Assembly (NCBI RefSeq): GCF_014644535.1
Contig: NZ_BMKW01000005.1
Location: forward strand, 343,367 to 407,366
Direction: 5' to 3'
Length of the DNA stretch: 64,000 bases
Source: Neoroseomonas lacus
GTDB taxonomy: Bacteria > Pseudomonadota > Alphaproteobacteria > Acetobacterales > Acetobacteraceae
The notes under the pieces were generated by a model, which saw only the letters and a program-made list of their open reading frames with translations, did not search any database and was not told the DNA's origin. Positions 27,540-37,712 of this stretch are shown here, piece by piece; position 1 is the stretch's first letter; every line of letters begins with the position of its first letter. The position numbers were made by a program, and so were the translations under genes.

Positions 27540-28430
27540 ATGAATCCGAAGATCCTGCTCGGCCTGGCCTTCGGCATTGCCTGCTCGATCATCTGGGGCG
27601 GCCATGCCGTGGTGGCGCGGCCCGCCCTGGCGGGGCAGGGGTTCCATCCGCTCGACCTCGCGGCGTTCCGCTACGGGCCGGCCGCCTTGCTGCTGGCGCC
27701 GCTGGCGTGGCGCGCGCGGGAGGCGCTGGCGCGCGTCGGCTGGTGGCGGTTGCTGGTGCTGGCGTCCTTCGGGGGCGCGCCGAACCTGCTGCTGTTCGTC
27801 TGCGCGCTTCTCTATGCGCCGGCCGCGCATGGCGGGACCATCGCGCCGATGGTGATGCCGATCGCCGGTGCATTGCTCGCCATACCGATGATCGGCGAAT
27901 GGCCGAGCCGCGGCCGGGCGGCGACCCTCGCGGTAATGGGCGTGGGCGTGCTGATGATCGGCTGGGACGGCGTGACGGGCAATTTTCCAGGGGCCTGGCG
28001 AGGCGATATCCTGCTGGTGCTGGCGGGCACGACCTGGGCGATCTTCACCCTGCTGCTGCGCCGCTGGCAGGTGCCGGCCATCCCGGCGACGGCGGCGGTG
28101 ACGATGATCTCCGCCGTGGCGGTGCTGCCGCTTTGGCTGCCCTGGCGGGCGGCGGCGGTGCTGGCGCTGCCGGCGGGGCCGCTGCTGGTGCAGTTCATTG
28201 CCCAGGGTGTGGCACTCGGCGCGCTGGCGATGTTCCTTTATGCGCGGTCGGTCGAGTTGCTCGGGCCGACGCGAGCGGCCACCCTGGGTATCATGGTGCC
28301 CGTGACCGCCCTTCTGCTCGCCGGCCTACTGCTGCATGAGCCGATCTCGCTCCTTCAGGGGCTCGGGGCGACGCTGGCGGCGGGCGGCATGCTGGCGGCC
28401 GTGCTGTTCACCGGACGGAAAACCACATGA
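27540..28430 (+). CDS. DMT-family transporter (EamA)
   Basis: A 296-residue inner-membrane protein with about ten hydrophobic helices arranged as two EamA repeats of five. Start MNPKILLGLAFGIACSIIWG and the AAHGGTIAPMVMPIAGALLA segment are typical; the end of the second repeat is LLGPTRAATLGIMVPVTALL. These proteins export or import metabolites such as amino acids; the substrate is unknown. It overlaps the next gene by ATGA, suggesting that the FAD oxidase and the transporter handle the same compound. Confidence 0.9.
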   Translation: MNPKILLGLAFGIACSIIWGGHAVVARPALAGQGFHPLDLAAFRYGPAALLLAPLAWRAREALARVGWWRLLVLASFGGAPNLLLFVCALLYAPAAHGGTIAPMVMPIAGALLAIPMIGEWPSRGRAATLAVMGVGVLMIGWDGVTGNFPGAWRGDILLVLAGTTWAIFTLLLRRWQVPAIPATAAVTMISAVAVLPLWLPWRAAAVLALPAGPLLVQFIAQGVALGALAMFLYARSVELLGPTRAATLGIMVPVTALLLAGLLLHEPISLLQGLGATLAAGGMLAAVLFTGRKTT

Positions 28431-29728
28431 CCACACCGCCGATGCCGCCGACCCTGTGGGCCGCCACCGCGCCCGCCGCCCCGCCGACGGCGCCGTTGAT
28501 GGGGGAGGCACGGACCGGCGTCGCGGTGGTCGGTGGTGGCTTCACCGGCCTGTCGACCGCGCTGCACCTGGCCGAGGCCGGGGTGCCGGTGACCGTGCTG
28601 GAAGCGGCCGAGATCGGCTGGGGCGCCTCGGGGCGCAACAATGGCCAGGTCATCCCGACGCTCTCGCGCATCGACCCCGATGACATCGTCGCGGCCGTCG
28701 CGCCCGAGAATGGCGGGCGGGAGAAGGGCGAGGCGCTGGTCGGGCTGATCCGCGACAGCGCCGCCTTCACCTTCGACCTGATCCGCCGCCACGGCATCGA
28801 GGCCGAGGCGGTCCAGAATGGCTGGATTCAGCCGGCGCATCGCGCGTCGCGGCTGAAGCTCTCGGCGGCGCGGGCCGAGCAGTGGGGGCGCCGCGGTGCG
28901 CCGGTGCGGCTGTATTCGCGCGACGAGATGGCGGCGCTGACCGGTTCGGTCCACTGGCATGGCGGCTGGGGCAACACGACGGGGGGGCGGATCAATCCGC
29001 TGGGCCTTGCGCGCGGCATGGCGCGGGTGGCGATCGGCGCGGGGGCAGTGGTGAACACCGGCAGTCCGGTGCAGGCGATCAGGCCGGTGCCGGGCGGTTG
29101 GGCGCTCGACACGCCGCGCGGCACGCTCACCGCCGAACGCATCGTCATCGCGACGCAGGCCTATACCGGGGATTTCTGGCCCGGGCTGAAGCGCACCATC
29201 GTGCCGGTGCGGTCCTACCAGATGGCGACCTCGGTGTTGTCGGACAACATCCGCAAGACCATCCTGCCGGAAGGCCATGCGCTGTCGGATACGCGGGGGG
29301 ATCTGTACTTCTACCGCTTCGACGCGAATGGGCGGCTGGTGACCGGCGGTGGGCTGATGATCCCCTTCGGCTGGGACAGCCGCATCCGTGCGCGCATCGC
29401 CGAGCGGCTCCGCCGCGTCTATCCGCAGATCGGCGAAATTCGCTTCGACTACAGCTGGTGGGGCTATATCGCCGCCACCGCGGACAAGATGCCGCATGTC
29501 TATGAACTCGCCCCCGACGTGTTGAGCTGGACCGGCTGCAATGGCCGCGGCGTGGCGCTGGCGACGGCGTTGGGGCGCGAACTCGCCCGGGCGAGCAACG
29601 GGACCCCGCTGCGCGACATCGCCGCGCCGGTCGAGACGCGGCTGCGCACCATCGCGGGGCATGCCTTCCGCAGCATCGGCATTGCCTGGAATGTCGCCAA
29701 GGCGCGGCGGCTGGATGCCCGTGACTGA
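28427..29728 (+). CDS. FAD-dependent oxidoreductase (DAO family, PuuB-like)
   Basis: A 433-residue flavoprotein. VAVVGGGFTGLSTALHLAEAG at about 31-51 is the dinucleotide-binding fold, then EAAEIGWGASGRNNGQVIP (the family's GASGRNNG loop), and SWTGCNGRGVALATALG near 370-388, the C-terminal FAD-contact motif. This is the D-amino-acid-oxidase-like family that includes gamma-glutamylputrescine oxidase; it oxidises secondary or primary amines. Coupled by 4-base overlap to the upstream transporter, and overlapping the next gene by about 14 bases, so at least three genes are co-transcribed. Confidence 0.88.
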   Translation: MTTPPMPPTLWAATAPAAPPTAPLMGEARTGVAVVGGGFTGLSTALHLAEAGVPVTVLEAAEIGWGASGRNNGQVIPTLSRIDPDDIVAAVAPENGGREKGEALVGLIRDSAAFTFDLIRRHGIEAEAVQNGWIQPAHRASRLKLSAARAEQWGRRGAPVRLYSRDEMAALTGSVHWHGGWGNTTGGRINPLGLARGMARVAIGAGAVVNTGSPVQAIRPVPGGWALDTPRGTLTAERIVIATQAYTGDFWPGLKRTIVPVRSYQMATSVLSDNIRKTILPEGHALSDTRGDLYFYRFDANGRLVTGGGLMIPFGWDSRIRARIAERLRRVYPQIGEIRFDYSWWGYIAATADKMPHVYELAPDVLSWTGCNGRGVALATALGRELARASNGTPLRDIAAPVETRLRTIAGHAFRSIGIAWNVAKARRLDARD

Positions 29729-30572
29729 GGTCGTCCTCGCCACCTCCATCCCGCCTTCCATGCGCCGCCCGGCGCCCGGCGGCGAGGACTGTGGTCCGGC
29801 GTGGCGCGCGGCCTGCGCGGCATCCTGGGCGGCGCCGGGCTGGCGTGTGTTGTCGGTCAATCCGGCCGAGGAATTGGGCACGCTGACCAACCTGCCGGAC
29901 GGTGTCTCGGCGGTGGCGGCAAAGCCTGGCGTGGCGGAGGCCTTCGGCCGGCCCGGCACCTGGGTGTGGGATGCGCTGGGCCAGGCGGTCGGCACCGGGG
30001 CCTCGGTGGTGGGCATCGTCAATGCGGATATCCGGTTCGACCTCGACGCTGGCCGACGTCATGCGCTGATGGCGCGGGCGCGGCATGGAATCCTCGCCTG
30101 CAATCGGATGGACCTCGGTCATCCCGGGCAGCAAGAGGGGCCGTATTATCGCTATGGGTACGACCTGCTGCTGATGCCGCGCGAACTTGCGATGATGCTC
30201 GACATGCGCGGCTTTGCCCTCGGCGTGCCGTGGTGGGATTACTGGATCCTGCTCGATGCCCTGCTGCACGGCCTGCCGGTCGAGGTCGTGCAATGCGCCG
30301 GCGTGCGGCACCTGTCGCATCGTGCGGCGTGGCAGCGGCCAGCCTGGCTTGCGGCGCTGCGCAGCATGATGGCGCATGTCGCGCCGCGCCGGGCGGCCTT
30401 GTCAGGCCTTGGCATGGGCAGCATCGCCGAGGCGACGGCGGATATGCTCGCGGCGGTGGCGGCTTCGCCTCAGGAGGGTTATCCCCTGTCCGAACTGGCC
30501 GAGACGGCGGGCACGCGCTTCGGCATCGAGGTGGTTCGCCTCGCCGAGCGCCAAGCCTGGACATTGGAATAG
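29715..30572 (+). CDS. Hypothetical protein, possible GT-A-fold glycosyltransferase
   Basis: A 285-residue soluble protein, not assigned to a named family. EVVLATSIPPSMRRP at the start and SVVGIVNADIRFDLDAGRRH near 95-114 resemble the beta-strand and DxD-like NAD motif of nucleotide-sugar transferases. YYRYGYDLLLMPRELAMML and GVPWWDYWILLDALLHG follow, rich in aromatic residues. The start is ATG 29715, overlapping the FAD oxidase stop; a GTG at 29721 is possible. It is tightly followed by another unknown gene. The transferase idea rests on fold-like motifs only. Confidence 0.7.
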   Translation: MPVTEVVLATSIPPSMRRPAPGGEDCGPAWRAACAASWAAPGWRVLSVNPAEELGTLTNLPDGVSAVAAKPGVAEAFGRPGTWVWDALGQAVGTGASVVGIVNADIRFDLDAGRRHALMARARHGILACNRMDLGHPGQQEGPYYRYGYDLLLMPRELAMMLDMRGFALGVPWWDYWILLDALLHGLPVEVVQCAGVRHLSHRAAWQRPAWLAALRSMMAHVAPRRAALSGLGMGSIAEATADMLAAVAASPQEGYPLSELAETAGTRFGIEVVRLAERQAWTLE

Positions 30573-30577
30573 TGAGA

Positions 30578-31540
30578 ATGGAAGCGGCCCACTGGCGACG
30601 GCGCCATGTGCACGACATGTTGTTCGGCATCGAGGGCAGCGGCTGGCATCCGGCCGAGCTGCGCGATGCCACCGGGTATCGCTGGAGCGGGCCGGGGCAT
30701 TTCTCGGTGTTGCGCGTCCATCTGCCGGCCGGTGCGGGGCGTGGCGAGGCGCATCTCGCCCTGGTCGATCCCGAGCCGGTGCCTGATGTCGCGATCTTCC
30801 TGAATGGCCATCGGCTCGCGGTCACGCCGCGCCGGCTCGGCAGCATGGCGGTGCTCGACTTCGCCTGGGACGACGCGGCGATGGCCGGGGAGGTGCGCGC
30901 CGAATTCTGGTTCCATGCCGCTAAGCTGCGCCTGTTGCCGGCGCCGATGCAGGGCATGCGCGCGGTCGGCTTCCGCCTGTCGACCCTGGTGCTCGAGAGC
31001 GCCGCGGCGGGGCCCGGCGCGGCGGGCGACGCCTTGGCGCTGGTCGCCGGCCGGCGGTTCCTCGACGATCGCCTGCCGGTGATGACGGGGCGGGCGAGGA
31101 TGGCCTTCCTGTCGGATGGCCCAGCCCGGATGCTCGACATGCGGCTGGAGGCGGCGCGGCTGGGGCCGACTCCGCAACCGCATCTCGCCTGCGCCTTCCG
31201 GGCGGAGGCTGAGGCGCTGCAACTGGCCGTGGCCGCGCCCGGCGGGCCGGCGCTGCAGGCTGCGATGAGCGCGGCGGGGGAACTTGGCCTGCCGGCCGGG
31301 CTGACGACGCGTGACGGGTTGCTGTTCGCCCGGCTGCTGACGGCGATGCCGGGGGCCTATGGCGCCTGGCTCGACGAGGCGATGGGCCGCGCGGCGCCGG
31401 ATGTGGAGCTGCTGTCGGCGTGGCGGCGCAGCCTCGCGCGGCTGGCGCGGGCGGCGGAGGGGCTGCTGGCCGCGTCCATCGCCGATGGGCCGGACCCCTT
31501 CGCGGGGGATCCGGCGGCGCCGTTCATCTGGCCGAGGTGA
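30578..31540 (+). CDS. Hypothetical protein
   Basis: A 320-residue protein starting MEAAHWRRRHVHDMLFGIEG. The first half alternates short hydrophobic strands (YRWSGPGHFSVLRVHLP, PDVAIFLNGHRLAVTPRR, AEFWFHAAKLRLLPA), which suggests a beta-sandwich. The second half is helical and Ala/Leu-rich. There is no signal peptide. ATG at 30578 follows the previous stop by five bases; a GTG at 30572 overlaps that stop. No family is recognised. It always reads as one unit with the preceding gene, so the two may form an enzyme and accessory pair. Confidence 0.65.
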   Translation: MEAAHWRRRHVHDMLFGIEGSGWHPAELRDATGYRWSGPGHFSVLRVHLPAGAGRGEAHLALVDPEPVPDVAIFLNGHRLAVTPRRLGSMAVLDFAWDDAAMAGEVRAEFWFHAAKLRLLPAPMQGMRAVGFRLSTLVLESAAAGPGAAGDALALVAGRRFLDDRLPVMTGRARMAFLSDGPARMLDMRLEAARLGPTPQPHLACAFRAEAEALQLAVAAPGGPALQAAMSAAGELGLPAGLTTRDGLLFARLLTAMPGAYGAWLDEAMGRAAPDVELLSAWRRSLARLARAAEGLLAASIADGPDPFAGDPAAPFIWPR

Positions 31541-31589
31541 GCGCGCTGGCAGGGGAGGGCCACCGCCCCGTCCATGCCGACGCGTTACT

Positions 31590-31697
31590 CATACCAACGG
31601 CACGAGGTTTTGACTCGTGTCGAGGCCGCGAATGCGGCCCACCGGGAGTCCGGCAAGAGCCAAGCAAACCGGAGGTTTGCGCCCGGCGTCTGAGGGC
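31590..31697 (+). repeat. Multi-hairpin dispersed repeat (family B, longest copy)
   Basis: Carries three consecutive hairpins: CACGAG/CTCGTG (31601-31619), GGCCGC/GCGGCC (about 31624-31639) and CAAACC/GGTTTG (about 31665-31679). The first half matches 63765-63828 in reverse orientation and the second half matches 26517-26552 directly. It lies between the convergent unknown gene and cysNC and may act as a terminator or encode a structured RNA. Confidence 0.7.
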
Positions 31698-31741
31698 ATG
31701 AACAGGCGAATGCCAATGGTCGACGAATTCGACCGTTGCTA

Positions 31742-33607
<1,866 letters not shown>

Positions 33608-33608
33608 C

Positions 33609-34532
33609 TCAGAAATACCCCTCGCGCTTCTTCTTTTCCATCGAGGCTTCCTCGTCGGAATCGATCAGCCGTCCTTCGCGTTCGCTGGTCTTGGCGGCGC
33701 GCATCTCGGTGATGATCTCGGGCAGCGTCGTGGCGGTACTCTCAACCGCGCCGGACAGCGGGTAGCAGCCGAGGGTGCGGAAGCGGACCATGCGCATCTC
33801 GGGCGTCTCGCCGGGTTCGAGCGGCAGGCGGTCGTCATCGACCATGATCCAGGTGCCCGAGCGCCGCACCACCGGCCGCATCTTGGCGAAGTACAGCGGC
33901 ACCATCGGCAGATCCTCGGCGAGGATGTAGTCCCACACGTCGTATTCGGTCCAGTTGGACAGCGGGAAGACGCGGATGCTCTCGCCGTCGCGGATGCGGG
34001 TGTTGAACAGCGACCACAATTCCGGCCGCTGCGCGCGCGGGTCCCAGGAATGGCCCGGGCCGCGGAAGGAGAAGATGCGTTCCTTGGCGCGGGATTTTTC
34101 CTCGTCGCGCCGCGCGCCGCCGAAGGCCGCGTCGAAGCCGTGCTTGTCGAGCGCCTGCTTCAGCCCCTCGGTCTTCATCACTTGTGTGTGCAGCGAGGAG
34201 CCGGAATCGATCGGGTTGATGCCGCGGGCGATGCCGTCGGGGTTGGTATGGACCAGCAGTTCCATGCCGGTCCTTTCGGCCATCATGTTGCGGAAGGCGA
34301 TCATCTCCCGGAACTTCCAGGTTGTGTCGACATGCAGCAGCGGGAAGGGCGGCTTGCCCGGCGCGAAAGCCTTCAGCGCGAGGTGGAGCATCACCCCGGA
34401 ATCCTTGCCGATGCTGTAGAGCATGACCGGCTTGCGGAAGGACGCCGCGACCTCGCGGATGATGCCGATGGATTCCGCTTCGAGCCGCGCAAGATGCGGG
34501 GTCAGCGGGGCTTTCGTGGAGGTGCTCTGCAC
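33609..34532 (-). CDS. cysD: Sulfate adenylyltransferase subunit 2
   Basis: A 307-residue PP-loop enzyme; SIGKDS at 40-45 is the ATP pyrophosphatase loop and [21 protein letters not shown] is the conserved second block. It adenylylates sulfate with the CysN GTPase. The GTG at 34532 is chosen because it gives the family length, follows a GAGGGA ribosome site and precedes the conserved [12 protein letters not shown]; an ATG further upstream would add unrelated residues. The C-terminus [13 protein letters not shown] is typical. Divergent cysQ starts about 95 bases away, so a shared control region lies between them. Confidence 0.95.
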   Translation of the reverse strand: MQSTSTKAPLTPHLARLEAESIGIIREVAASFRKPVMLYSIGKDSGVMLHLALKAFAPGKPPFPLLHVDTTWKFREMIAFRNMMAERTGMELLVHTNPDGIARGINPIDSGSSLHTQVMKTEGLKQALDKHGFDAAFGGARRDEEKSRAKERIFSFRGPGHSWDPRAQRPELWSLFNTRIRDGESIRVFPLSNWTEYDVWDYILAEDLPMVPLYFAKMRPVVRRSGTWIMVDDDRLPLEPGETPEMRMVRFRTLGCYPLSGAVESTATTLPEIITEMRAAKTSEREGRLIDSDEEASMEKKKREGYF

Positions 34533-34627
34533 GGGTCCCTCACCATGATGACAGCGCGGCGAAAAACTTGTGCAGCGCAGCGAAGCCTCTTCCCATGACA
34601 GCCCGATCCGCGCAAGTTCCACAGCCT

Positions 34628-35428
34628 ATGATTGTGGAGCCTCGCCGCGTGAACACCGATCCAGTTTCCCGGATGCGCTTGGCGGAGTGTTTTGCGGCGA
34701 TCGCCGAAGTCGCCGGGGAGCGCATCATGGCGGTCTATGGCACGGCCGCGTCCGAGTCCAAGGCCGATGGCAGCCCGGTGACCGAAGCCGACCTCGTCGC
34801 GCATCAGGTGATCCTGGAGGGCCTGGCGCGCGACTGCGCCGGCATCGCCGTGGTGTCCGAGGAGGATGCCGCCCACCGCACACCCGACGCGGCCGAGCGC
34901 TTTATCCTGGTCGATCCGCTCGACGGCACGCGGGAATTCATCTCCCGCAATGGTGAGTTCACCGTGAACATCGCGCTGATCGAACAGGGTCGTCCGGTGG
35001 CCGGTGTCGTCTTCGCGCCGGCGCTGGGGCGGCTGTGGATCGGCGCGGCGGGCGCCGGGGCCCGCAAGCGCGCGGCCGGTGATGCGCCATGGCAGCCGAT
35101 CGGCTGCCGGCGGCCGGGCGAGACGGGGGTCGTCGCGGTCGCCAGCCGATCGCATCTCGATGCAGCGACCGAGGCATTTCTTGCCGGGCAGACGGTCGCG
35201 GGGATGCGCTCGATGGGCTCGTCGCTGAAGTTCTGCCTGGTCGCCGAGGGCGAGGCGGATGTCTATCCGCGCTTCGGCACCACGATGGAATGGGACACCG
35301 CGGCCGGGCAAGCGGTGCTGGAAGCCGCCGGCGGCCGGGTGCTGACGCCCGAGGGCGCGTCCTTCCGCTATGGCAAGGCCGACTGGCGCAACGGCCCCTT
35401 CATCGGCTGGGGCGCCGCGCCGGGCTGA
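34628..35428 (+). CDS. cysQ: 3'(2'),5'-bisphosphate nucleotidase
   Basis: An inositol-monophosphatase-fold enzyme of about 266 residues. Metal-site residues are visible in VVSEED (about 76-81) and LVDPLDGTREFI (about 96-107), and the C-terminal TMEWDTAAGQAVLEAAGG motif is complete. CysQ removes the 3'-phosphate of PAP, the by-product of PAPS use, and so fits its position divergent from the PAPS-making cysDNC operon. The start ATG 34628 (MIVEPRRV) is a choice; 34595 and 34673 are alternatives, since family homology begins only at RMRLAECFAAI. Confidence 0.93.
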   Translation: MIVEPRRVNTDPVSRMRLAECFAAIAEVAGERIMAVYGTAASESKADGSPVTEADLVAHQVILEGLARDCAGIAVVSEEDAAHRTPDAAERFILVDPLDGTREFISRNGEFTVNIALIEQGRPVAGVVFAPALGRLWIGAAGAGARKRAAGDAPWQPIGCRRPGETGVVAVASRSHLDAATEAFLAGQTVAGMRSMGSSLKFCLVAEGEADVYPRFGTTMEWDTAAGQAVLEAAGGRVLTPEGASFRYGKADWRNGPFIGWGAAPG

Positions 35429-35837
35429 CCGCGGTCCAGGAGGGCGTCACATGGGCGGCGACCTCCTCCGACGCTTCCGATCGGATCAGCACCTCGCCCA
35501 CGATGATGCGGCCGTGCTTGAGGATGCGCGCCTCGGCCAGGACCGGGCCGGGGGCCAAGCGGCGCAGGAAATGGATGGTCAGGCTGGTGGTCAGGCTCTC
35601 ATCCTTGCCGCCGGTGATGCCGAGCAGCGCCGCCCACATCGCCACGTCGGCCAAGCCCATCAGCGCGGGGCCGGAGACGGTGGCGCCGGGGCGCAGCAAT
35701 TCCTCGCGCCAGGGCAGCCGGCACAGGGCCGCACCGTCGGCGGCCGAGACCACCTCGATCCCCCAGGCGGCGGCGAGCGGTACGCCCTGATGCACCACCG
35801 CCTGGATGGCGGCGGGGGAGGGCGAAGGGTCGTCCAT
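35400..35837 (-). CDS. PaaI-type hotdog-fold thioesterase family protein
   Basis: A 145-residue hotdog-fold protein. The GVPLAAAWGIEVVSAADGAALCRLPW, LRPGATVSGPALMGLADVAM and SLTTSLTIHFLRRL segments match the PaaI/YigI thioesterase pattern: GATVSGPALMGLAD corresponds to the catalytic helix. It would hydrolyse an acyl-CoA thioester, substrate unknown. It overlaps the 3' end of cysQ by 29 bases, convergent. ATG at 35837 leaves 124 bases before the divergent SDR start. Confidence 0.82.
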   Translation of the reverse strand: MDDPSPSPAAIQAVVHQGVPLAAAWGIEVVSAADGAALCRLPWREELLRPGATVSGPALMGLADVAMWAALLGITGGKDESLTTSLTIHFLRRLAPGPVLAEARILKHGRIIVGEVLIRSEASEEVAAHVTPSWTAVSPARRPSR

Positions 35838-35961
35838 GCGATCTCTCCGGCGGTGGGGGCGCGGATGCTGCCCGAGCGCGGTCGGCTTCGCCATCCCGCC
35901 CGGAGGCTGGCCTCCCCGGCGGGGCGATGCGAGCATGGCGGCGATCGCAAGGATGTTCAGC

Positions 35962-36711
35962 ATGACGGAACTCGCCGGACAGGTCGCCATCGTCACCGGC
36001 GGCAGCCGTGGCATCGGTGGTGCCATTGCGCTGGCCTTCGCACGGGCCGGGGCGGATATCGCCTTATGCCATCTCGATGATACGGAAGGCGCGGCGGCGA
36101 CCGCCGGGGCCATCACGGCGCTGGGCCGGCGCGTGTACCAAGAGAGTTTCGACGTTGCCGATGGCGCGCGGCTGCGCGGCTTCATCGCCGCCGCCGAGGC
36201 CGCGCTCGGCCCGCCCGACATCCTGGTGACCAATGCCGGGATCAATCTGCGCGGCGCCTTCGAGACCCTGCCGGAGGAGACGTTCCGCCGCGTGATGGAC
36301 GTCCACTACATGCACACGGTCACCGCTGCGCAGGCGGTCTACCCCGGCATGGTGGCGCGCAAGCGGGGGCGGATCATCACCATCTCCTCGCAGCTCGTCT
36401 TCAAGGGGGCGCCGAACATCGTGCCATACTGCGCGGCCAAGGGGGCGATTCTCGCCTTCACCCGCGCCCTGGCGCTCGAGGCCGCGCCGCATGGCGTGCG
36501 GGTGAATTCCATCGCGCCGGGCCCGGTGGACACCGCCCTGACCCAGTCGCGCGGGCCGGAATGGCGCGCGATGATCGAGGCGTCGCTGCCGTCCGGGCGG
36601 CTCGGCGTGCCGGAGGACATCGCGCCGACGGCGCTGCTGCTGGCCGGGCGCGGCGGGGATTTCTACATCGGCGCCTGCCTGTCGCCCAATGGCGGGGATG
36701 TGATGCATTGA
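35962..36711 (+). CDS. Short-chain dehydrogenase/reductase
   Basis: A 249-residue classical SDR: TGGSRGIGGAIA (about 12-23), NAGIN at about 90-94, the ISSQLV Ser segment near 138-143 and YCAAK at about 153-157. FabG-like in length and ending in GGDVMH. NAD(P)-dependent oxidoreductase of unknown substrate. AAGGA about 9 bases before the ATG supports this start over earlier in-frame Met codons (35935, 35953). The stop overlaps the next gene's probable TTG start. Confidence 0.9.
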   Translation: MTELAGQVAIVTGGSRGIGGAIALAFARAGADIALCHLDDTEGAAATAGAITALGRRVYQESFDVADGARLRGFIAAAEAALGPPDILVTNAGINLRGAFETLPEETFRRVMDVHYMHTVTAAQAVYPGMVARKRGRIITISSQLVFKGAPNIVPYCAAKGAILAFTRALALEAAPHGVRVNSIAPGPVDTALTQSRGPEWRAMIEASLPSGRLGVPEDIAPTALLLAGRGGDFYIGACLSPNGGDVMH

Positions 36712-37556
36712 GCACCGTGGCGGTCCGCACCATGCGGGCGGCGGAATTGCCGCTCGCGCTCGACTGGGCGGCGGCGGAAGGCTGGAATCCCGGCCTGGCC
36801 GACGCCGCCTGCTTCCTTGCCGCCGATCCCGACGGGTTCCTGATCGCCGAACTGGCGGGCGAGCCGGTCGGCTGCGTTTCAGCCGTGCGGTACGGCGATG
36901 GCTTTGGCTTCCTGGGCTTCTACATCGTGCGACCTGGGTTTCGCGGGCAGGGCCACGGGCTGGCGCTGTGGCAGGCGGCGATGGCGCGGTTGCGGCCGGG
37001 CGTGGTGGGGCTCGATGGCGTGGTGGCGCAGCAGGCGAATTACCGGCGCTCCGGCTTCGACCTGCTGCACCGGAACATCCGCTATGCCGCCGCCGCCCCG
37101 CAGGCGCCGAGCATGGTGGGCGCGCCAGCGGTGGTCGATGCCGCCAGCGTGCCTTTCGCTGCCATCGCGGCCTTCGACCGCCGCCACTTCCCGGCCGCGC
37201 GCGAGGCCTTCCTGCGCGGCTGGATCACCGCCCCCGGCCATGTCGCGCGCGTCGTGACCGGTGCGCAGGGGCTGCGCGGATTCGCGGTGCTGCGGCCGTG
37301 TCGCGAGGGCTCGAAGATCGGGCCGCTGTTCGCGCAGGGACCGGAGATGGCGCGGGCGCTGTTCGCCGATCTGCTGGCAGCGGCACCGCCCGGGCCGGTG
37401 TTTCTCGACATGCCGGAGCCCAATGGCGATGCCCTGGCCATGGCGCGCGAGGCCGGCATGACGCCCGCCTTCGAGACCGCCCGCATGTATGCCGGGCCGG
37501 CGCCGGCCCTGCCGCTGCACGACATCTATGGCATCACCAGCTTCGAATTGGGGTAG
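36708..37556 (+). CDS. GNAT family N-acetyltransferase, two-domain
   Basis: A 282-residue protein. The N-terminal GNAT domain has the acetyl-CoA loop in YIVRPGFRGQGHGLALWQAAM (about 64-84: RGQGHG) and a GLDGVVAQQANYRRSGF block; the second half resembles the Acetyltransf_18 domain (DRRHFPAAREAFLRGWI; RPCREGSKIGPLFAQ). Such proteins acetylate small amines. The start is uncertain: TTG 36708 overlapping the SDR stop, GTG 36717 or ATG 36732. Co-transcribed with the SDR. Confidence 0.85.
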   Translation: MSTVAVRTMRAAELPLALDWAAAEGWNPGLADAACFLAADPDGFLIAELAGEPVGCVSAVRYGDGFGFLGFYIVRPGFRGQGHGLALWQAAMARLRPGVVGLDGVVAQQANYRRSGFDLLHRNIRYAAAAPQAPSMVGAPAVVDAASVPFAAIAAFDRRHFPAAREAFLRGWITAPGHVARVVTGAQGLRGFAVLRPCREGSKIGPLFAQGPEMARALFADLLAAAPPGPVFLDMPEPNGDALAMAREAGMTPAFETARMYAGPAPALPLHDIYGITSFELG

Positions 37557-37712
37557 GGCGGATCACCTGCTGGTCGGATCATCCTGAGGCGTGACGATGC
37601 TCGTCAGGGAATGCCGGCGAACACCGCATGCTCGGCTGACACGGCGGCGCGATTGACCCCCGTGACCCGCAGGCGCTAGCGCTGTCGCGTACCGAACAGG
37701 GGATGCACCGCG

